A stretch of 16,140 nt of DNA from Deltaproteobacteria bacterium (GTDB taxonomy: Bacteria > UBA10199 > SPLOWO2-01-44-7). The stretch is from contig JAUYJH010000035.1 in NCBI GenBank assembly GCA_030688705.1, positions 1-16,140 on the forward strand. The letters are read 5' to 3'. Every line of letters starts with the position of its first letter. The first letter of the stretch is position 1. Below, one piece after another: positions 5,213-13,133 of the stretch. A program made the position numbers and the translations under genes. The notes beneath the pieces are model-generated. The model made no database searches. It had not been told where the DNA came from and saw nothing but the letters and a program-made list of their open reading frames with translations.

Positions 5213-7533
5213 TCATCGTGGAGTCGCCCGCCAAGGCGCGGACTCTTAAAAAATATTTGGGGAATAAATTCCAAATTCTGGCCTCGGTGGGTCATATTAA
5301 AGACCTCCCCAAAAGCAAACTCGGCGTTGATCTGGAAAAAGATTTTGAACCGACTTACGAAGTGATTCGCGGCAAATCCAAAGTGATCAAAGATATTGTC
5401 GATGCCGCCAAAAAAGCCGATACGGTTTATCTGGCGCCCGATCCTGATCGAGAAGGAGAGGCGATTGCATGGCATTTGGCGGAAGAAATCCGGGGGAAGG
5501 ACCGAGGACCGAGGACCAAGGACCAAGGACCAAAAGCGAAGAAAAAGACAAAAACAAAAAAAAGTGAGGGGCCGAAAATATATCGGGCGATGTTCAATGA
5601 AATCACCGAACGGGCCATTAAAGAGGCGATTGCCAATCCCACCGAACTCAACACCAATTTATACGAAGCCCAGCAGGCCCGCCGCATTCTGGACCGTCTG
5701 GTCGGTTACAAAATAAGCCCTCTTTTGTGGGACAAGGTTCGGCGCGGTTTGTCGGCCGGCCGGGTGCAATCGGTCACCGTCCGCATCATTTGCGAGCGCG
5801 AAGCGGAAATCGATGCCTTTAAATCCTCGGAATATTGGTCGCTGATGGCCAATCTTGAGGGGAGTCTCCCGCCGCCGTTTGAGGCGAAACTGGTTGGGAC
5901 CAAAGAGAAGGGTTCATGGACCATGGACCCGAAAAAAGGGGAAAATCCATTACCGAATCAAAAAGTCGTCGATGACATTGTCACTAAAATCAAAAATGCG
6001 AAATTTATTTTACAAAGCGTTACTAAAAAAGAGCGTAAGCGTCATGCGTTACCCCCGTTTATCACCAGTCATCTCCAGCAAGATGCTTCGCGCAAACTGG
6101 GCTTCACCGCGAAAAAAACAATGATGCTGGCACAGCGTCTCTATGAAGGTATCGATATCGGCGAAGAAGGTCCGGTCGGTTTGATAACCTACATGCGCAC
6201 CGATTCCACCCGCATTGCGCCGACCGCGCTGGATGCCGCGCGTGATTTTATCGCCAAACAGTATGGAAAAGAATTTTTGCCGGACCAGGCGAATATTTTT
6301 AAAAGCAAAAAAGGGGCCCAAGATGCCCACGAAGCCATTCGCCCCACCGACCCCTGCCGCATGCCGGAATCCTTGGCCCAATTTCTCGAGCCGGACATGC
6401 TCAAACTCTATGACCTGATCTGGAAACGTTTTGTCTCTTCGCAGATGAAGCCGGCCGAGTTTGACCAGACCTCTTTTGACATACTGGCGGGCGAATATCT
6501 TTTCCGCGCCACCGGTTCGGTCATCCGCTTTCAGGGTTTCATGGCTGTTTATATGGAGGCCAAAGATGAAGACACGGTGGAGGAAAAAGAGGCCGAAACC
6601 CTTCCCGACTTAAAAGAGGGGGATTCCTTAAAACTTTTGGAACTCAAACCGGAACAACATTTTACACAGCCGCCCCCTCGTTTTACGGAAGCGTCGCTGG
6701 TGAAAGCCCTGGAAGAGGAGGGGATAGGGCGCCCTTCCACCTATGCCGCCATTCTCTCCAACATTCAGGAAAAAGATTATGTGGTGAAGCAGGAGGGGCG
6801 GTTCAAGCCGACCACTCTGGGTGTTTTGGTCAACGGGCTTTTGGTGAAACATTTTCCGGAAATTTTGAATGTCCAATTTACCGCGCGAATGGAGCAGGAA
6901 CTCGATGATGTGGAAGAGGGAAACCGCAAATGGGTGGAGGCCCTGCGCGATTTTTACGGGCCTTTTGAAAAGACGTTGGCAAAAGCGGTTGTCGAGATGA
7001 AAGACATCAAGCGGATGCAGATTGAAACGCATTTGAAATGCCACCAATGCGGCAATCCTTTGGTGATCCGTTTTGGGCGGCACGGAGAATTTTTGTCCTG
7101 CTCCACCTATCCGGAATGCAAAACCACGCATGAGTTTATCCGCGATGCAAAGGGGATGGTGGTCATTCAGGAACAAGAGGTCAAGGCCGATTGCGAAAAA
7201 TGCGGCGCTCCGATGGTGGTGAAGAGGGGGCGATTCGGCCCGTTTCTTGCCTGCACCCGGTACCCGGATTGCAAGAGTACCAAGGCGATTCCGGTCGGTG
7301 TCGATTGTCCCAAATGCGGGGCCGATCTGGTTCAGCGGCGCTCCAAACGGGGAAAAGTTTTCTATGGCTGTTCCAAATATCCCAATTGTGACTACGCCAG
7401 CTGGTACCGGCCCATCCCCGAAAAATGCCCGCAATGCGCCCAGCCGTTTTTGATTGAAAAATACGCCAAGAATGTCGGCGCTTATTTAGCCTGTCCCAAC
7501 AAAGAATGCGGATACACAAGAGAGCCGGAGTAG
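5197..7533 (+). CDS. topA: DNA topoisomerase I (type IA)
   Basis: TopA relaxes negatively supercoiled DNA. The 778-residue protein carries the TOPRIM domain with Glu9 (VESPAKA) and the acidic triad D82-x-D84-x-E86 (PDPDREGE), the conserved YEAQQARRILDRLVGY and GLSAGRVQSV segments, and the catalytic Tyr332 with Arg334 in GLITYMRTDST. The C-terminus (about 615-775) has four Cys4 zinc ribbons beginning CHQCG, CEKCG, CPKCG and CPQCA. Residues 101-126, between TOPRIM and KIYRAMFNEIT, are a Lys/Gly/Pro-rich insertion; its first half is coded by 7-bp tandem repeats. The ATG at 5197 overlaps dprA by 16 bp. The gene ends in TAG, 3 bp from the stop of the convergent gene, with no room for a terminator between them. 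Confidence 0.97.
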   Translation: MAKSLVIVESPAKARTLKKYLGNKFQILASVGHIKDLPKSKLGVDLEKDFEPTYEVIRGKSKVIKDIVDAAKKADTVYLAPDPDREGEAIAWHLAEEIRGKDRGPRTKDQGPKAKKKTKTKKSEGPKIYRAMFNEITERAIKEAIANPTELNTNLYEAQQARRILDRLVGYKISPLLWDKVRRGLSAGRVQSVTVRIICEREAEIDAFKSSEYWSLMANLEGSLPPPFEAKLVGTKEKGSWTMDPKKGENPLPNQKVVDDIVTKIKNAKFILQSVTKKERKRHALPPFITSHLQQDASRKLGFTAKKTMMLAQRLYEGIDIGEEGPVGLITYMRTDSTRIAPTALDAARDFIAKQYGKEFLPDQANIFKSKKGAQDAHEAIRPTDPCRMPESLAQFLEPDMLKLYDLIWKRFVSSQMKPAEFDQTSFDILAGEYLFRATGSVIRFQGFMAVYMEAKDEDTVEEKEAETLPDLKEGDSLKLLELKPEQHFTQPPPRFTEASLVKALEEEGIGRPSTYAAILSNIQEKDYVVKQEGRFKPTTLGVLVNGLLVKHFPEILNVQFTARMEQELDDVEEGNRKWVEALRDFYGPFEKTLAKAVVEMKDIKRMQIETHLKCHQCGNPLVIRFGRHGEFLSCSTYPECKTTHEFIRDAKGMVVIQEQEVKADCEKCGAPMVVKRGRFGPFLACTRYPDCKSTKAIPVGVDCPKCGADLVQRRSKRGKVFYGCSKYPNCDYASWYRPIPEKCPQCAQPFLIEKYAKNVGAYLACPNKECGYTREPE
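5499..5533 (+). repeat. Tandem heptamer repeat within topA
   Basis: Five adjacent copies of GGACCGA/GGACCAA (two GA-type then three AA-type) encode KDRGPRTKDQGPKA, a stretch absent from typical topoisomerase I. Because 7 is not a multiple of 3, five copies (35 bp) do not by themselves keep frame; flanking bases compensate. A shorter doublet of CATGGAC occurs at 5915-5928 in the same gene. Confidence 0.8.
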
Positions 7534-7536
7534 ATT

Positions 7537-8217
7537 TTATCGCAATTTCAACTGCATTCCTTTGTCGAGTACAACCAACACAAGATTTTTTGGATATTGG
7601 TCGTTGACGACGGGGAAAACAAGTTTCCCATTGTTTCCATCGGAACGCCACTCCACGGTATAAGAACTATCGCTATTCTGCGTCAGTTTATAAGACCAGT
7701 CGCACGCAACGGTGTGCAGCGCGCCGTCGCGGATTGTTTCGATAATCGTTTCCACTTTTTTCCATTCATCGACAAAGCGGAATTCAAACCTCAAATCGGC
7801 CAACCGTTTTTCCAGAATAACAGAATGCTGTGGATCAGGGGGTGCCGGAGGCACTGGAGGCGCTGGAGGCGGGGGTAAAGGCGGAGGGGCCTGTGGAGCC
7901 GTCTCTCTTTTCATCCTCAAGGCTTCCTTCAAAGATCGCGGTTTGGCACCGGCGGGGAGACCTTTGGCCCACAAGAAAAGGGTCGGGGGAAAAACAATAT
8001 TCGGATTTCTCAAATGACCCATCACGCACCCAAAAACCTCCGGAGAATCTTTGGAATAGCCGTCCATGTAACCGCCGCAACGGCCAAAAAGACCCTGCGG
8101 GCCTTCCAGAAGCGCATTCAGAAAATCGGCAGGAACCGCTGGCTCCCCCATTTTCAATCTCTCGATCAGGGGCTGACATTCGGCCAATTTATTTGCAGGA
8201 CAAATTCTGGAGCTCAT
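7537..8217 (-). CDS. Hypothetical protein with a central proline-rich linker
   Basis: I do not recognise this 226-residue protein. It has three parts: an N-terminal half with four Cys (ICPANKLAEC, GRCGGYMDG, VFGCVMG), a proline-rich linker (about 110-130, PPLPPPPAPPVPPAPP), and a C-terminal region with alternating strands (LRFEFRFVDEW, YTVEWRSDG, KLVFPVV, NLVLVVLDKG). There is no signal peptide or membrane helix. The ATG at 8217 is the only start, because an in-frame TAA lies three codons upstream. A GGGGG run sits immediately before the ATG, at unusually short spacing for a ribosome site. The 3' end faces topA with a 3-bp gap, and upstream lies a REP-like element. Coding status is supported by length and coherent composition only. 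Confidence 0.65.
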   Translation of the reverse strand: MSSRICPANKLAECQPLIERLKMGEPAVPADFLNALLEGPQGLFGRCGGYMDGYSKDSPEVFGCVMGHLRNPNIVFPPTLFLWAKGLPAGAKPRSLKEALRMKRETAPQAPPPLPPPPAPPVPPAPPDPQHSVILEKRLADLRFEFRFVDEWKKVETIIETIRDGALHTVACDWSYKLTQNSDSSYTVEWRSDGNNGKLVFPVVNDQYPKNLVLVVLDKGMQLKLR

Positions 8218-8317
8218 ACCCCCTTATCGTCTCTCTTTTAAAAAAGTTGTGTCTTGGTGCGTCATTGGCCTCCGTTTTCCAAGCAACCATTTTGAAGATT
8301 TGCCGAAGAGTAGGCGA

Positions 8318-8433
8318 TGTCATTGCGAGGACCCCGAGCGGAGTCGAGGGGGACGAAGCAATCCCTCGGTATAACCGAGAGATTGCTTCGCCCTTCGGGC
8401 TCGCAATGACAAGTGCGAATGCTCGCGATGACA
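8318..8433. repeat. Composite palindromic REP-like element
   Basis: The main unit (8318-8411) has perfect 11-bp inverted ends, TGTCATTGCGA and TCGCAATGACA. Inside are GAAGCAATC-c-CTCGG paired with CCGAG-a-GATTGCTTC, and a GCCCTTCGGGC hairpin. A second partial end (GCTCGCGATGACA) follows to 8433. This is the well-known class of dispersed palindromes with TGTCATTGCGAG ends. It sits between the divergent hypothetical gene and the beta-helix gene, within the 248-bp intergenic region. Confidence 0.85.
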
Positions 8434-8465
8434 ACCGGGGTTTTTAGAGGTACCCAAGGATTAAA

Positions 8466-10961
8466 ATGAAAACACGACTTCTCACGCTTTTAGCCCTTCT
8501 TTTTTGCCTTAAGGCCCACGGCTTTTCCGTCCCTTGCCAGATCGACTATCCGCAGGAGTTTTTTCTCAAATTTCATCAATGGACCGCGGGCGGCTGTAAA
8601 ACAAATCTCCCCCCCTGGGTTCAGAGTTATAAGGAACATTTTCCCGATGCCGGCCCTGTTTCCACGCTTTATTTCACCGGTTCCATGGAGATTTCGGCGG
8701 GGGATTGGGTGGTTCCGTCCGGCGGCGGGCCGCTGTTGATGGTGGCAAAAAAGGGGGCCAAGGTCCGTTTTGTCGGGAGCTCTTTGCGGATAGAAGGGTC
8801 GCAGGTTCTGATTGAAAATATCGAGTGGCGCGATGTGAAGGGGAGTGCCATTCGCGTTGAAGGAAATAATGTTGTTTTGAAAAATATCCGTCTCTTGCGC
8901 AGCGGCTCCAAAAAAGACCCCCCCCTTTTTATCGAGGGGAACAACGTGAGTCTGATTAAGAGTGAAATAAAAGAGAGCCCCTCGGACGGCATTGTCATCA
9001 GCGATGCCAAAAACACGGCCATCATCGACAGTGAAATACATCAGAGCAAAGGTCGCGGCATTGTCACCGTCGGTCTTGGTGTGGAAGTAACGATGTCCCA
9101 TATTCACGATAATGCCGGCGCCGGCATTGTTTCCGAAAACGGCGAACTGATGGTTTCCAAGGGTTCTTTCTATAAAAACGGGCCCGCCGGTTCACCGGCA
9201 GGTATTGTCATGCAGAAGGCCTTGCTGGCCGCGCCCCAAGGGCTTGTTGCCATCCCCGATGCAGGGGGGAATCTGATGGTCTCCGGTTTTGTGGAAGAGG
9301 GACGCAGAAATTTACAGGTCGAAATTTATGCAGGTGCTCTTCGGGACGGGGCGCAGGGGAAAAACTGGTTGAAAACGGCCGATGTGGTTTCTGCCGATGG
9401 AATTTTTGTCACGTTACTTTCCAAAGAGAGCCTTCCATCCAATTTTTCACGGGAGACTGATTTCGCCGTGACGGCTTTGGCAAGCGACCGCGTTTTGAAA
9501 GTTTCCTCCCCCTTTTCCATTCCGGTTTTGATCTCAAAGGATTCCGATGTTGATGGAGACGGCCTTGCCGATTGGCAGGAAGATATCAACGGGAATGGGC
9601 GCCTTGATACGGGAGAGACCGACCCCAGAAACCCCGACACCGATCTGGACGGATTGAGCGATGGTGAAGAACGGGCCCTGAAAAGCGACCCCGCCGATCC
9701 GGATACCGACGGTGATTGTATTTTGGACGGCGTTGAAAGCGGAGTGACCAAAGAGGCTCTCTTGGCATTGCGGCAAAAAAACCGGGGTGCCAAAAAATAT
9801 TTGGCCCTCTCTGCGGCCTGCTGGGGGGACCGCTCCATGGAAAACGAGCGATGCGCCAATCCGCCCGAAAACGGGATTTGGGAAGAAGGGGTCAGTGAGC
9901 AAGACAAATGTTGGGACAATATGATCGGCATGTTTGACCTCGATCCCGGCACGGTTACCGATCCGCTTGATGCGGACAGCGACGGCGACGGCGTTGCCGA
10001 CGGAGACGAAGATAAAAATTTCAACGGAAGGCTCGATGCCGAAGAGGGGGAATCCTCCAATGAAGATTCCGACGGCGATGGTCTGACCGACGGCGAAGAG
10101 GCAAAGATTGGCACCGATCCCTTAAAGCCCGATACCGACGGCGACGGTTTGACCGATGGCGAAGAGGTGCATCGCTGGCGCACCGATCCGCTGTTGTGCG
10201 ACACGGACGGCGACGGTCTGGGCGATGGTTTGGAGGCCGGAGTGATTCATCCCGAGTCGGAAACTTCGGAGTGCCGCGGCCTGCAGGCTGCCGGAACCAA
10301 TTTTCAGAATATCAAACAGTTAGATCCCTTGAATGACGATTCGGACGGCGACGGTCTTAAAGACGGGGAAGAAGATGCCAATCACAATGGCTGGCTCGAT
10401 TTCAACGAGACCGATCCGACCGTTGCCGATTCAGACGGAGACGGTATTCCCGATGGTCTTGAAAAAACACTCGACCGCGACAATGACGGCATCGCCGATT
10501 TTGAAATCCATCTGCTTAAAAACGGGGAGAAATGTTCGCCGCCGACCGATCCGTACGATTTGGACTGCGACGGCATTGTCAACCCGCGTGACGATGATTC
10601 GGACGGCGACGGCTGTCTCGACAGCGAAGAAGGGATGCAGGACAGGAATGAAAACGGCATTCTCGATGTTTGGGAGGCCGCCGCCAAGAGTTGCTTGGGC
10701 GTTGCGAACGGGTCCTCGGAAGGGCCGACCTCTCTCCCCGCGCGCTCTCCTTCCCCGTCTGAAAACGAGGGCCCTCTGCCACCCGAAGAAGTTCTTCCAT
10801 CAAGAGGCGGCGGAGCCTGCCAATTATTGAAAAAGGATACCCGTCCCAATCTGGCTTTAGGAATCTCCATCGCGTCTCTACTTGTGATCTTGGGTTTTCT
10901 AAGAATGTCTCGATCACGGAAAAAATTTCAGAAAAAAATTTCAGACGGAGTACGAAAATGA
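8466..10961 (+). CDS. Exported beta-helix protein with TSP3-like calcium repeats and a C-terminal anchor
   Basis: The 831-residue product starts with a signal peptide (MKTRLLTLLALLFCLKAHG). Residues ~85-250 form a parallel beta-helix pattern (GSAIRVEGNNVVLKNIRLL, DGIVISDAKNTAIIDSEI). A beta-sandwich-like segment follows (~260-355). Residues 359-735 hold about twelve thrombospondin type-3-like Ca-binding motifs of the form D-x-D-x-D-G-x-x-D-G-x-E. A Ser/Pro linker leads to GGGACQLL (781-788), a hydrophobic helix (~797-812) and a basic tail (RSRKK). This C-terminal layout resembles Cys-containing sorting signals such as MYXO-CTERM, which are cut and anchored at the surface. It is probably a surface structural or adhesive protein; no enzymatic residues were identified. 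AAGGA lies 5 nt before the ATG. No clear promoter is visible; a REP-like element lies just upstream. Confidence 0.88.
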   Translation: MKTRLLTLLALLFCLKAHGFSVPCQIDYPQEFFLKFHQWTAGGCKTNLPPWVQSYKEHFPDAGPVSTLYFTGSMEISAGDWVVPSGGGPLLMVAKKGAKVRFVGSSLRIEGSQVLIENIEWRDVKGSAIRVEGNNVVLKNIRLLRSGSKKDPPLFIEGNNVSLIKSEIKESPSDGIVISDAKNTAIIDSEIHQSKGRGIVTVGLGVEVTMSHIHDNAGAGIVSENGELMVSKGSFYKNGPAGSPAGIVMQKALLAAPQGLVAIPDAGGNLMVSGFVEEGRRNLQVEIYAGALRDGAQGKNWLKTADVVSADGIFVTLLSKESLPSNFSRETDFAVTALASDRVLKVSSPFSIPVLISKDSDVDGDGLADWQEDINGNGRLDTGETDPRNPDTDLDGLSDGEERALKSDPADPDTDGDCILDGVESGVTKEALLALRQKNRGAKKYLALSAACWGDRSMENERCANPPENGIWEEGVSEQDKCWDNMIGMFDLDPGTVTDPLDADSDGDGVADGDEDKNFNGRLDAEEGESSNEDSDGDGLTDGEEAKIGTDPLKPDTDGDGLTDGEEVHRWRTDPLLCDTDGDGLGDGLEAGVIHPESETSECRGLQAAGTNFQNIKQLDPLNDDSDGDGLKDGEEDANHNGWLDFNETDPTVADSDGDGIPDGLEKTLDRDNDGIADFEIHLLKNGEKCSPPTDPYDLDCDGIVNPRDDDSDGDGCLDSEEGMQDRNENGILDVWEAAAKSCLGVANGSSEGPTSLPARSPSPSENEGPLPPEEVLPSRGGGACQLLKKDTRPNLALGISIASLLVILGFLRMSRSRKKFQKKISDGVRK

Positions 10962-10994
10962 TACAGCGGGGTGACGGAATCGGTCAGGGGATGG

Positions 10995-11016
10995 TTTTGT
11001 AACCTCGTTTTTTTTC
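10995..11016 (+). terminator. Possible weak terminator after the beta-helix gene
   Basis: A short stem (GGTT/AACC) is followed by TCG and a run of eight T. The stem has only 4 bp, so termination here is uncertain. Confidence 0.25.
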
Positions 11017-11024
11017 CTCTCTCC

Positions 11025-11041
11025 TTGGCACCAATCTTGCT
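11025..11041 (+). promoter_or_regulatory. Sigma-54-type -24/-12 promoter motif before the RAYT gene
   Basis: T-TGGCAC, five bases (CAATC), TTGC-T match the YTGGCAC-N5-TTGCW consensus at every fixed position. TTGC ends 14 nt before the ATG at 11055, placing the predicted transcript start 3 nt before the start codon. No Shine-Dalgarno sequence lies between. The match is strong, but activator binding sites were not identified. Confidence 0.5.
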
Positions 11042-11054
11042 TTAGACAAAAGTC

Positions 11055-11774
11055 ATGGCTTATCTCCCCCGCAATCAGCTCATCTGGGACGGCGCTATTT
11101 TCCACGTCACCTGGCAATGCCACAACCACAGCTGGCTCATGGAAAAAGAGTGGGCCAAACAATTCTATTACGACCTTCTGCTGAAATACAAAGACCGCTA
11201 TCGGGTCGTCTTCTACTCCTATCATTTCATGGATAACCATATTCATCTTTCCGGCAAGATCGAGGGGACCAGAGAGGCGTTTTCCGGTCTTTTTCGGATC
11301 GTCAATGCCCTGTTTGCCAGGGAGGTGAATAAACGTTTCAAGAGGAGAGGGCAGGTGGTCATGGATCGTTTTAAATCTCCCGTGATTCAAACAGATGAAG
11401 GCCTGTTGAGTGTGATGCACTATCACGATCTCAATTCCTATCGTGTGGGGAAAGTAGGTCATCCCCTAGAGTACAAATGGTCTTCCTACCGATACTACGC
11501 GGAGGGCCGGGAGGATCCTTTGATCACCCCTGCCCCTTCCTATTTGGGCTTGGGGCGTTCCGACAGGGAGAGACGGGAGAGGTATCGAAGTCGGGTGGAA
11601 CGGATTCTTTCGGAGGAGGGATGCCGAAAGAGGCTCTATTCACGAACGCAATATATTGGGGACCCGGAGTGGGTGGCAAAGCGGTATGCTGAAATCCGGG
11701 AGCAACGAAGACTCAAGCGACTGGCCTATTTGAAACGGCAACAAAAATTATACCGGCAGGTGCGATCGCCATAG
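11055..11774 (+). CDS. REP-associated tyrosine transposase (RAYT, Y1_Tnp/IS200-like)
   Basis: The 239-residue protein is a single-domain HUH-type enzyme. It opens with the RAYT-like FHVTWQCHNHSWLM strand, carries the metal-binding His pair H62-I-H64 in MDNHIHLSGK, and has a likely nucleophile Tyr123 in MHYHDLN, followed by YRVG...EYKWSSYRYY. The tail is strongly basic (about 200-239). RAYTs nick and rejoin single-stranded DNA at REP palindromes and are usually single-copy, non-self-propagating genes. No flanking IS-type ends were found, which fits a domesticated RAYT. The ATG at 11055 fits the family start, yet has no ribosome site; the sigma-54-type motif 14 nt upstream suggests a nearly leaderless message. 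Several REP-like palindromes occur in this window, but none directly flanks the gene. Confidence 0.88.
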   Translation: MAYLPRNQLIWDGAIFHVTWQCHNHSWLMEKEWAKQFYYDLLLKYKDRYRVVFYSYHFMDNHIHLSGKIEGTREAFSGLFRIVNALFAREVNKRFKRRGQVVMDRFKSPVIQTDEGLLSVMHYHDLNSYRVGKVGHPLEYKWSSYRYYAEGREDPLITPAPSYLGLGRSDRERRERYRSRVERILSEEGCRKRLYSRTQYIGDPEWVAKRYAEIREQRRLKRLAYLKRQQKLYRQVRSP

Positions 11775-11969
11775 ACTCTCTTTTTTCCACAACATAATAG
11801 AATACTTTTCATTCGGCAGGATGCGGGAGTCTGGCCTGATTCGGCATTTGACCATGCTCCTAGAGACATTTTCTGCGATACCAAGCTCAAAGGGAACTTC
11901 TTGCCTCCGATTCTCTCCTTCAAAAAGCGTAAAAGAGTTAAAAAAGAGACCCATTGATGGTTTTGGCAC
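11748..11969 (-). CDS. Doubtful small ORF, possibly a gene remnant
   Basis: A 73-codon frame starts at GTG 11969, with GGAG 8 nt upstream, and ends within the last 27 bp of the RAYT gene on the opposite strand. The encoded peptide has alternating polar and hydrophobic residues (RRQEVPFELGIAENVS, ILPNEKYSIMLW) resembling a fragment of a beta-sandwich domain. I do not recognise it. An in-frame TGA lies close upstream. It may be a chance frame or the end of a decayed gene. Confidence 0.25.
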   Translation of the reverse strand: MPKPSMGLFFNSFTLFEGENRRQEVPFELGIAENVSRSMVKCRIRPDSRILPNEKYSIMLWKKESLWRSHLPV

Positions 11970-12086
11970 CCATTGTCTCCGTCATTTCTGCATCTCCCCA
12001 ATTCGGACTCCGTCTGGGGTTTGCTGGGGGTTTGGGGGGGCTTGATCTTGGGTTTCTTGAGAATGTCCAAATCGCAGTAGGATAAG
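11775..12086. other. 312-bp stretch without an intact gene on the plus strand
   Basis: It contains the doubtful minus-strand ORF, a G-rich run with tracts of 4, 5 and 7 G at 12016-12040 (a possible G-quadruplex), and a plus-strand remnant resembling the C-terminal tail of the beta-helix protein. No clear terminator for the RAYT gene is visible. Confidence 0.5.
12012..12080 (+). pseudogene. Remnant resembling a C-terminal anchor of the beta-helix protein type
   Basis: The plus strand reads GLLGVWGGLILGFLRMSKSQ followed by TAG. The last part matches the tail of the beta-helix protein (ILGFLRMSRS, from 10887) with about 25 of 33 bases identical. Nothing upstream resembles the rest of such a protein, and an in-frame stop occurs at 11955. 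It could be the last piece of a deleted paralogue, or a coincidence of a short hydrophobic-basic motif. Confidence 0.35.
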
Positions 12087-13109
12087 TTATTTACGGCGTG
12101 CAATAGCCCAGCCATAGATGTAATCTTTGTTATCGTTGGATGGAATTAAATAACGAAAAATCAACTCGCCGCTTTTTGAAATTCGGATCTCAATAGGGCC
12201 GTAGGCGCCATGGGGTTTTCCATCAAAACTCATATTGGGTGGAATCATCCACTCATCGGAATTTTCGTGCCGCGCCCAGATTCGGTTGTAATCATCCAAT
12301 AAATCGAACCGTTGAGGTCCACTTTGTGTATGAAGCACCATGATCTGCTCGCGTGTGTTGAATGATATTGGCATTTCTGGTGTATGGGTGCCGGGTGTTT
12401 TTTTCTGCTTTTGGTGATAGAGAAAACCGCAACGAAGGCCTTGGAAATTTTCAAACTCAACAAGTCTTGGGACTCTGCTCTCTTCCCACAATCTGCTGGC
12501 GTTTTGGGGTAATTCAGTTTTGCATATTTCTTTGAGTTGGGGAAGGCCCTGTCTTGTTTCGAGAGGTGGAGTCGGTATTGTTTGTGCCAATTGGGGTGGC
12601 TTTTTTCTCGGCTGTGGTTTGGGGGACGATATCGTCTCCATCGGGATCTCAAAACAGCGTCCGGCGCCGAAACGAAGCTGCCAGACGACTTCACGCACCG
12701 CCAATGGAGCTAGGCCGATGGAAAAATCGTGATAAAATTCTGAGCATGCATCGGGGTTGGGCCATTCTTTTTGTTCTTTTAGAAGGAGGCTGTTTATCGC
12801 AGGATCGCTGCCCAGCGCATGGTTTCCTTTTTGACTTACCGGAACACGTTTGAGTTGTTTAAAGCGGTAAAAACCTCCATCGGGGCTTTTGACGGTGAGA
12901 AAATTTCCTTCCCATCGGACGAATGCGGCATTGCAAATTTCCTCTTCACCATGAGGTACATAGTCATCTTTTGTACAGTATCCCGGCTTTTCTCCCCATG
13001 GCCAGATAAGGGCCCCTTCCGGGGTATCGCGGTTTTGCATAACAGCGCCGCGGATTTCTCCGGTTGCGACCGACTTTTTCCACCAGTTATTTTCTCCGCC
13101 TGAAAACAT
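12087..13109 (-). CDS. Hypothetical protein, unrecognised, two domains around a Pro-rich linker
   Basis: I do not recognise this 340-residue protein. An N-terminal region (about 1-155) contains CTKDDYVPHGEEEIC, FVRWEGNFLTVKSPDGGFYRF and a paired Cys. A Pro/Lys-rich linker (about 158-190) precedes a C-terminal region rich in strands and aromatic residues (CGFLYHQKQ, QRFDLLDDYNRIWARHENSD, GPIEIRISKSGELIFRYLIP, YIYGWAIARRK). No signal peptide or membrane helix is seen. The ATG at 13109 has GGAAAA 8-9 nt upstream. It lies 24 bp after the stop of the HEAT-repeat protein on the same strand, so the two are probably one operon and may act together. The Pro-rich linker layout loosely recalls the 226-aa protein at 7537-8217, without evident sequence similarity. 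Confidence 0.7.
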   Translation of the reverse strand: MFSGGENNWWKKSVATGEIRGAVMQNRDTPEGALIWPWGEKPGYCTKDDYVPHGEEEICNAAFVRWEGNFLTVKSPDGGFYRFKQLKRVPVSQKGNHALGSDPAINSLLLKEQKEWPNPDACSEFYHDFSIGLAPLAVREVVWQLRFGAGRCFEIPMETISSPKPQPRKKPPQLAQTIPTPPLETRQGLPQLKEICKTELPQNASRLWEESRVPRLVEFENFQGLRCGFLYHQKQKKTPGTHTPEMPISFNTREQIMVLHTQSGPQRFDLLDDYNRIWARHENSDEWMIPPNMSFDGKPHGAYGPIEIRISKSGELIFRYLIPSNDNKDYIYGWAIARRK

Positions 13110-13133
13110 TATTTTTCCAATATTTATTTTAAA

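Noticed and set aside
8189..8434. 81-codon minus-strand frame over the intergenic region
   Set aside because: Most of it is translated REP-like palindrome; the remainder has no recognisable features.
9326..10204. Long minus-strand open frame rich in Ser/Pro opposite the calcium repeats
   Set aside because: It is the complement of the repeated Asp/Gly codons of the beta-helix protein and has no independent features.
9540..10680. Regular GAC-GGC-GAC-GG DNA repeats that look like a minisatellite or CRISPR
   Set aside because: They are degenerate codons for D-x-D-G-D-G motifs, with irregular spacing and no constant repeat/spacer structure. No CRISPR array was seen anywhere in the window.
11726..12115. 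129-codon minus-strand frame between the RAYT and the hypothetical gene
   Set aside because: It overlaps the end of the 12087-13109 gene and has low-quality composition; the frame at 11748-11969 is the better, though still doubtful, candidate.
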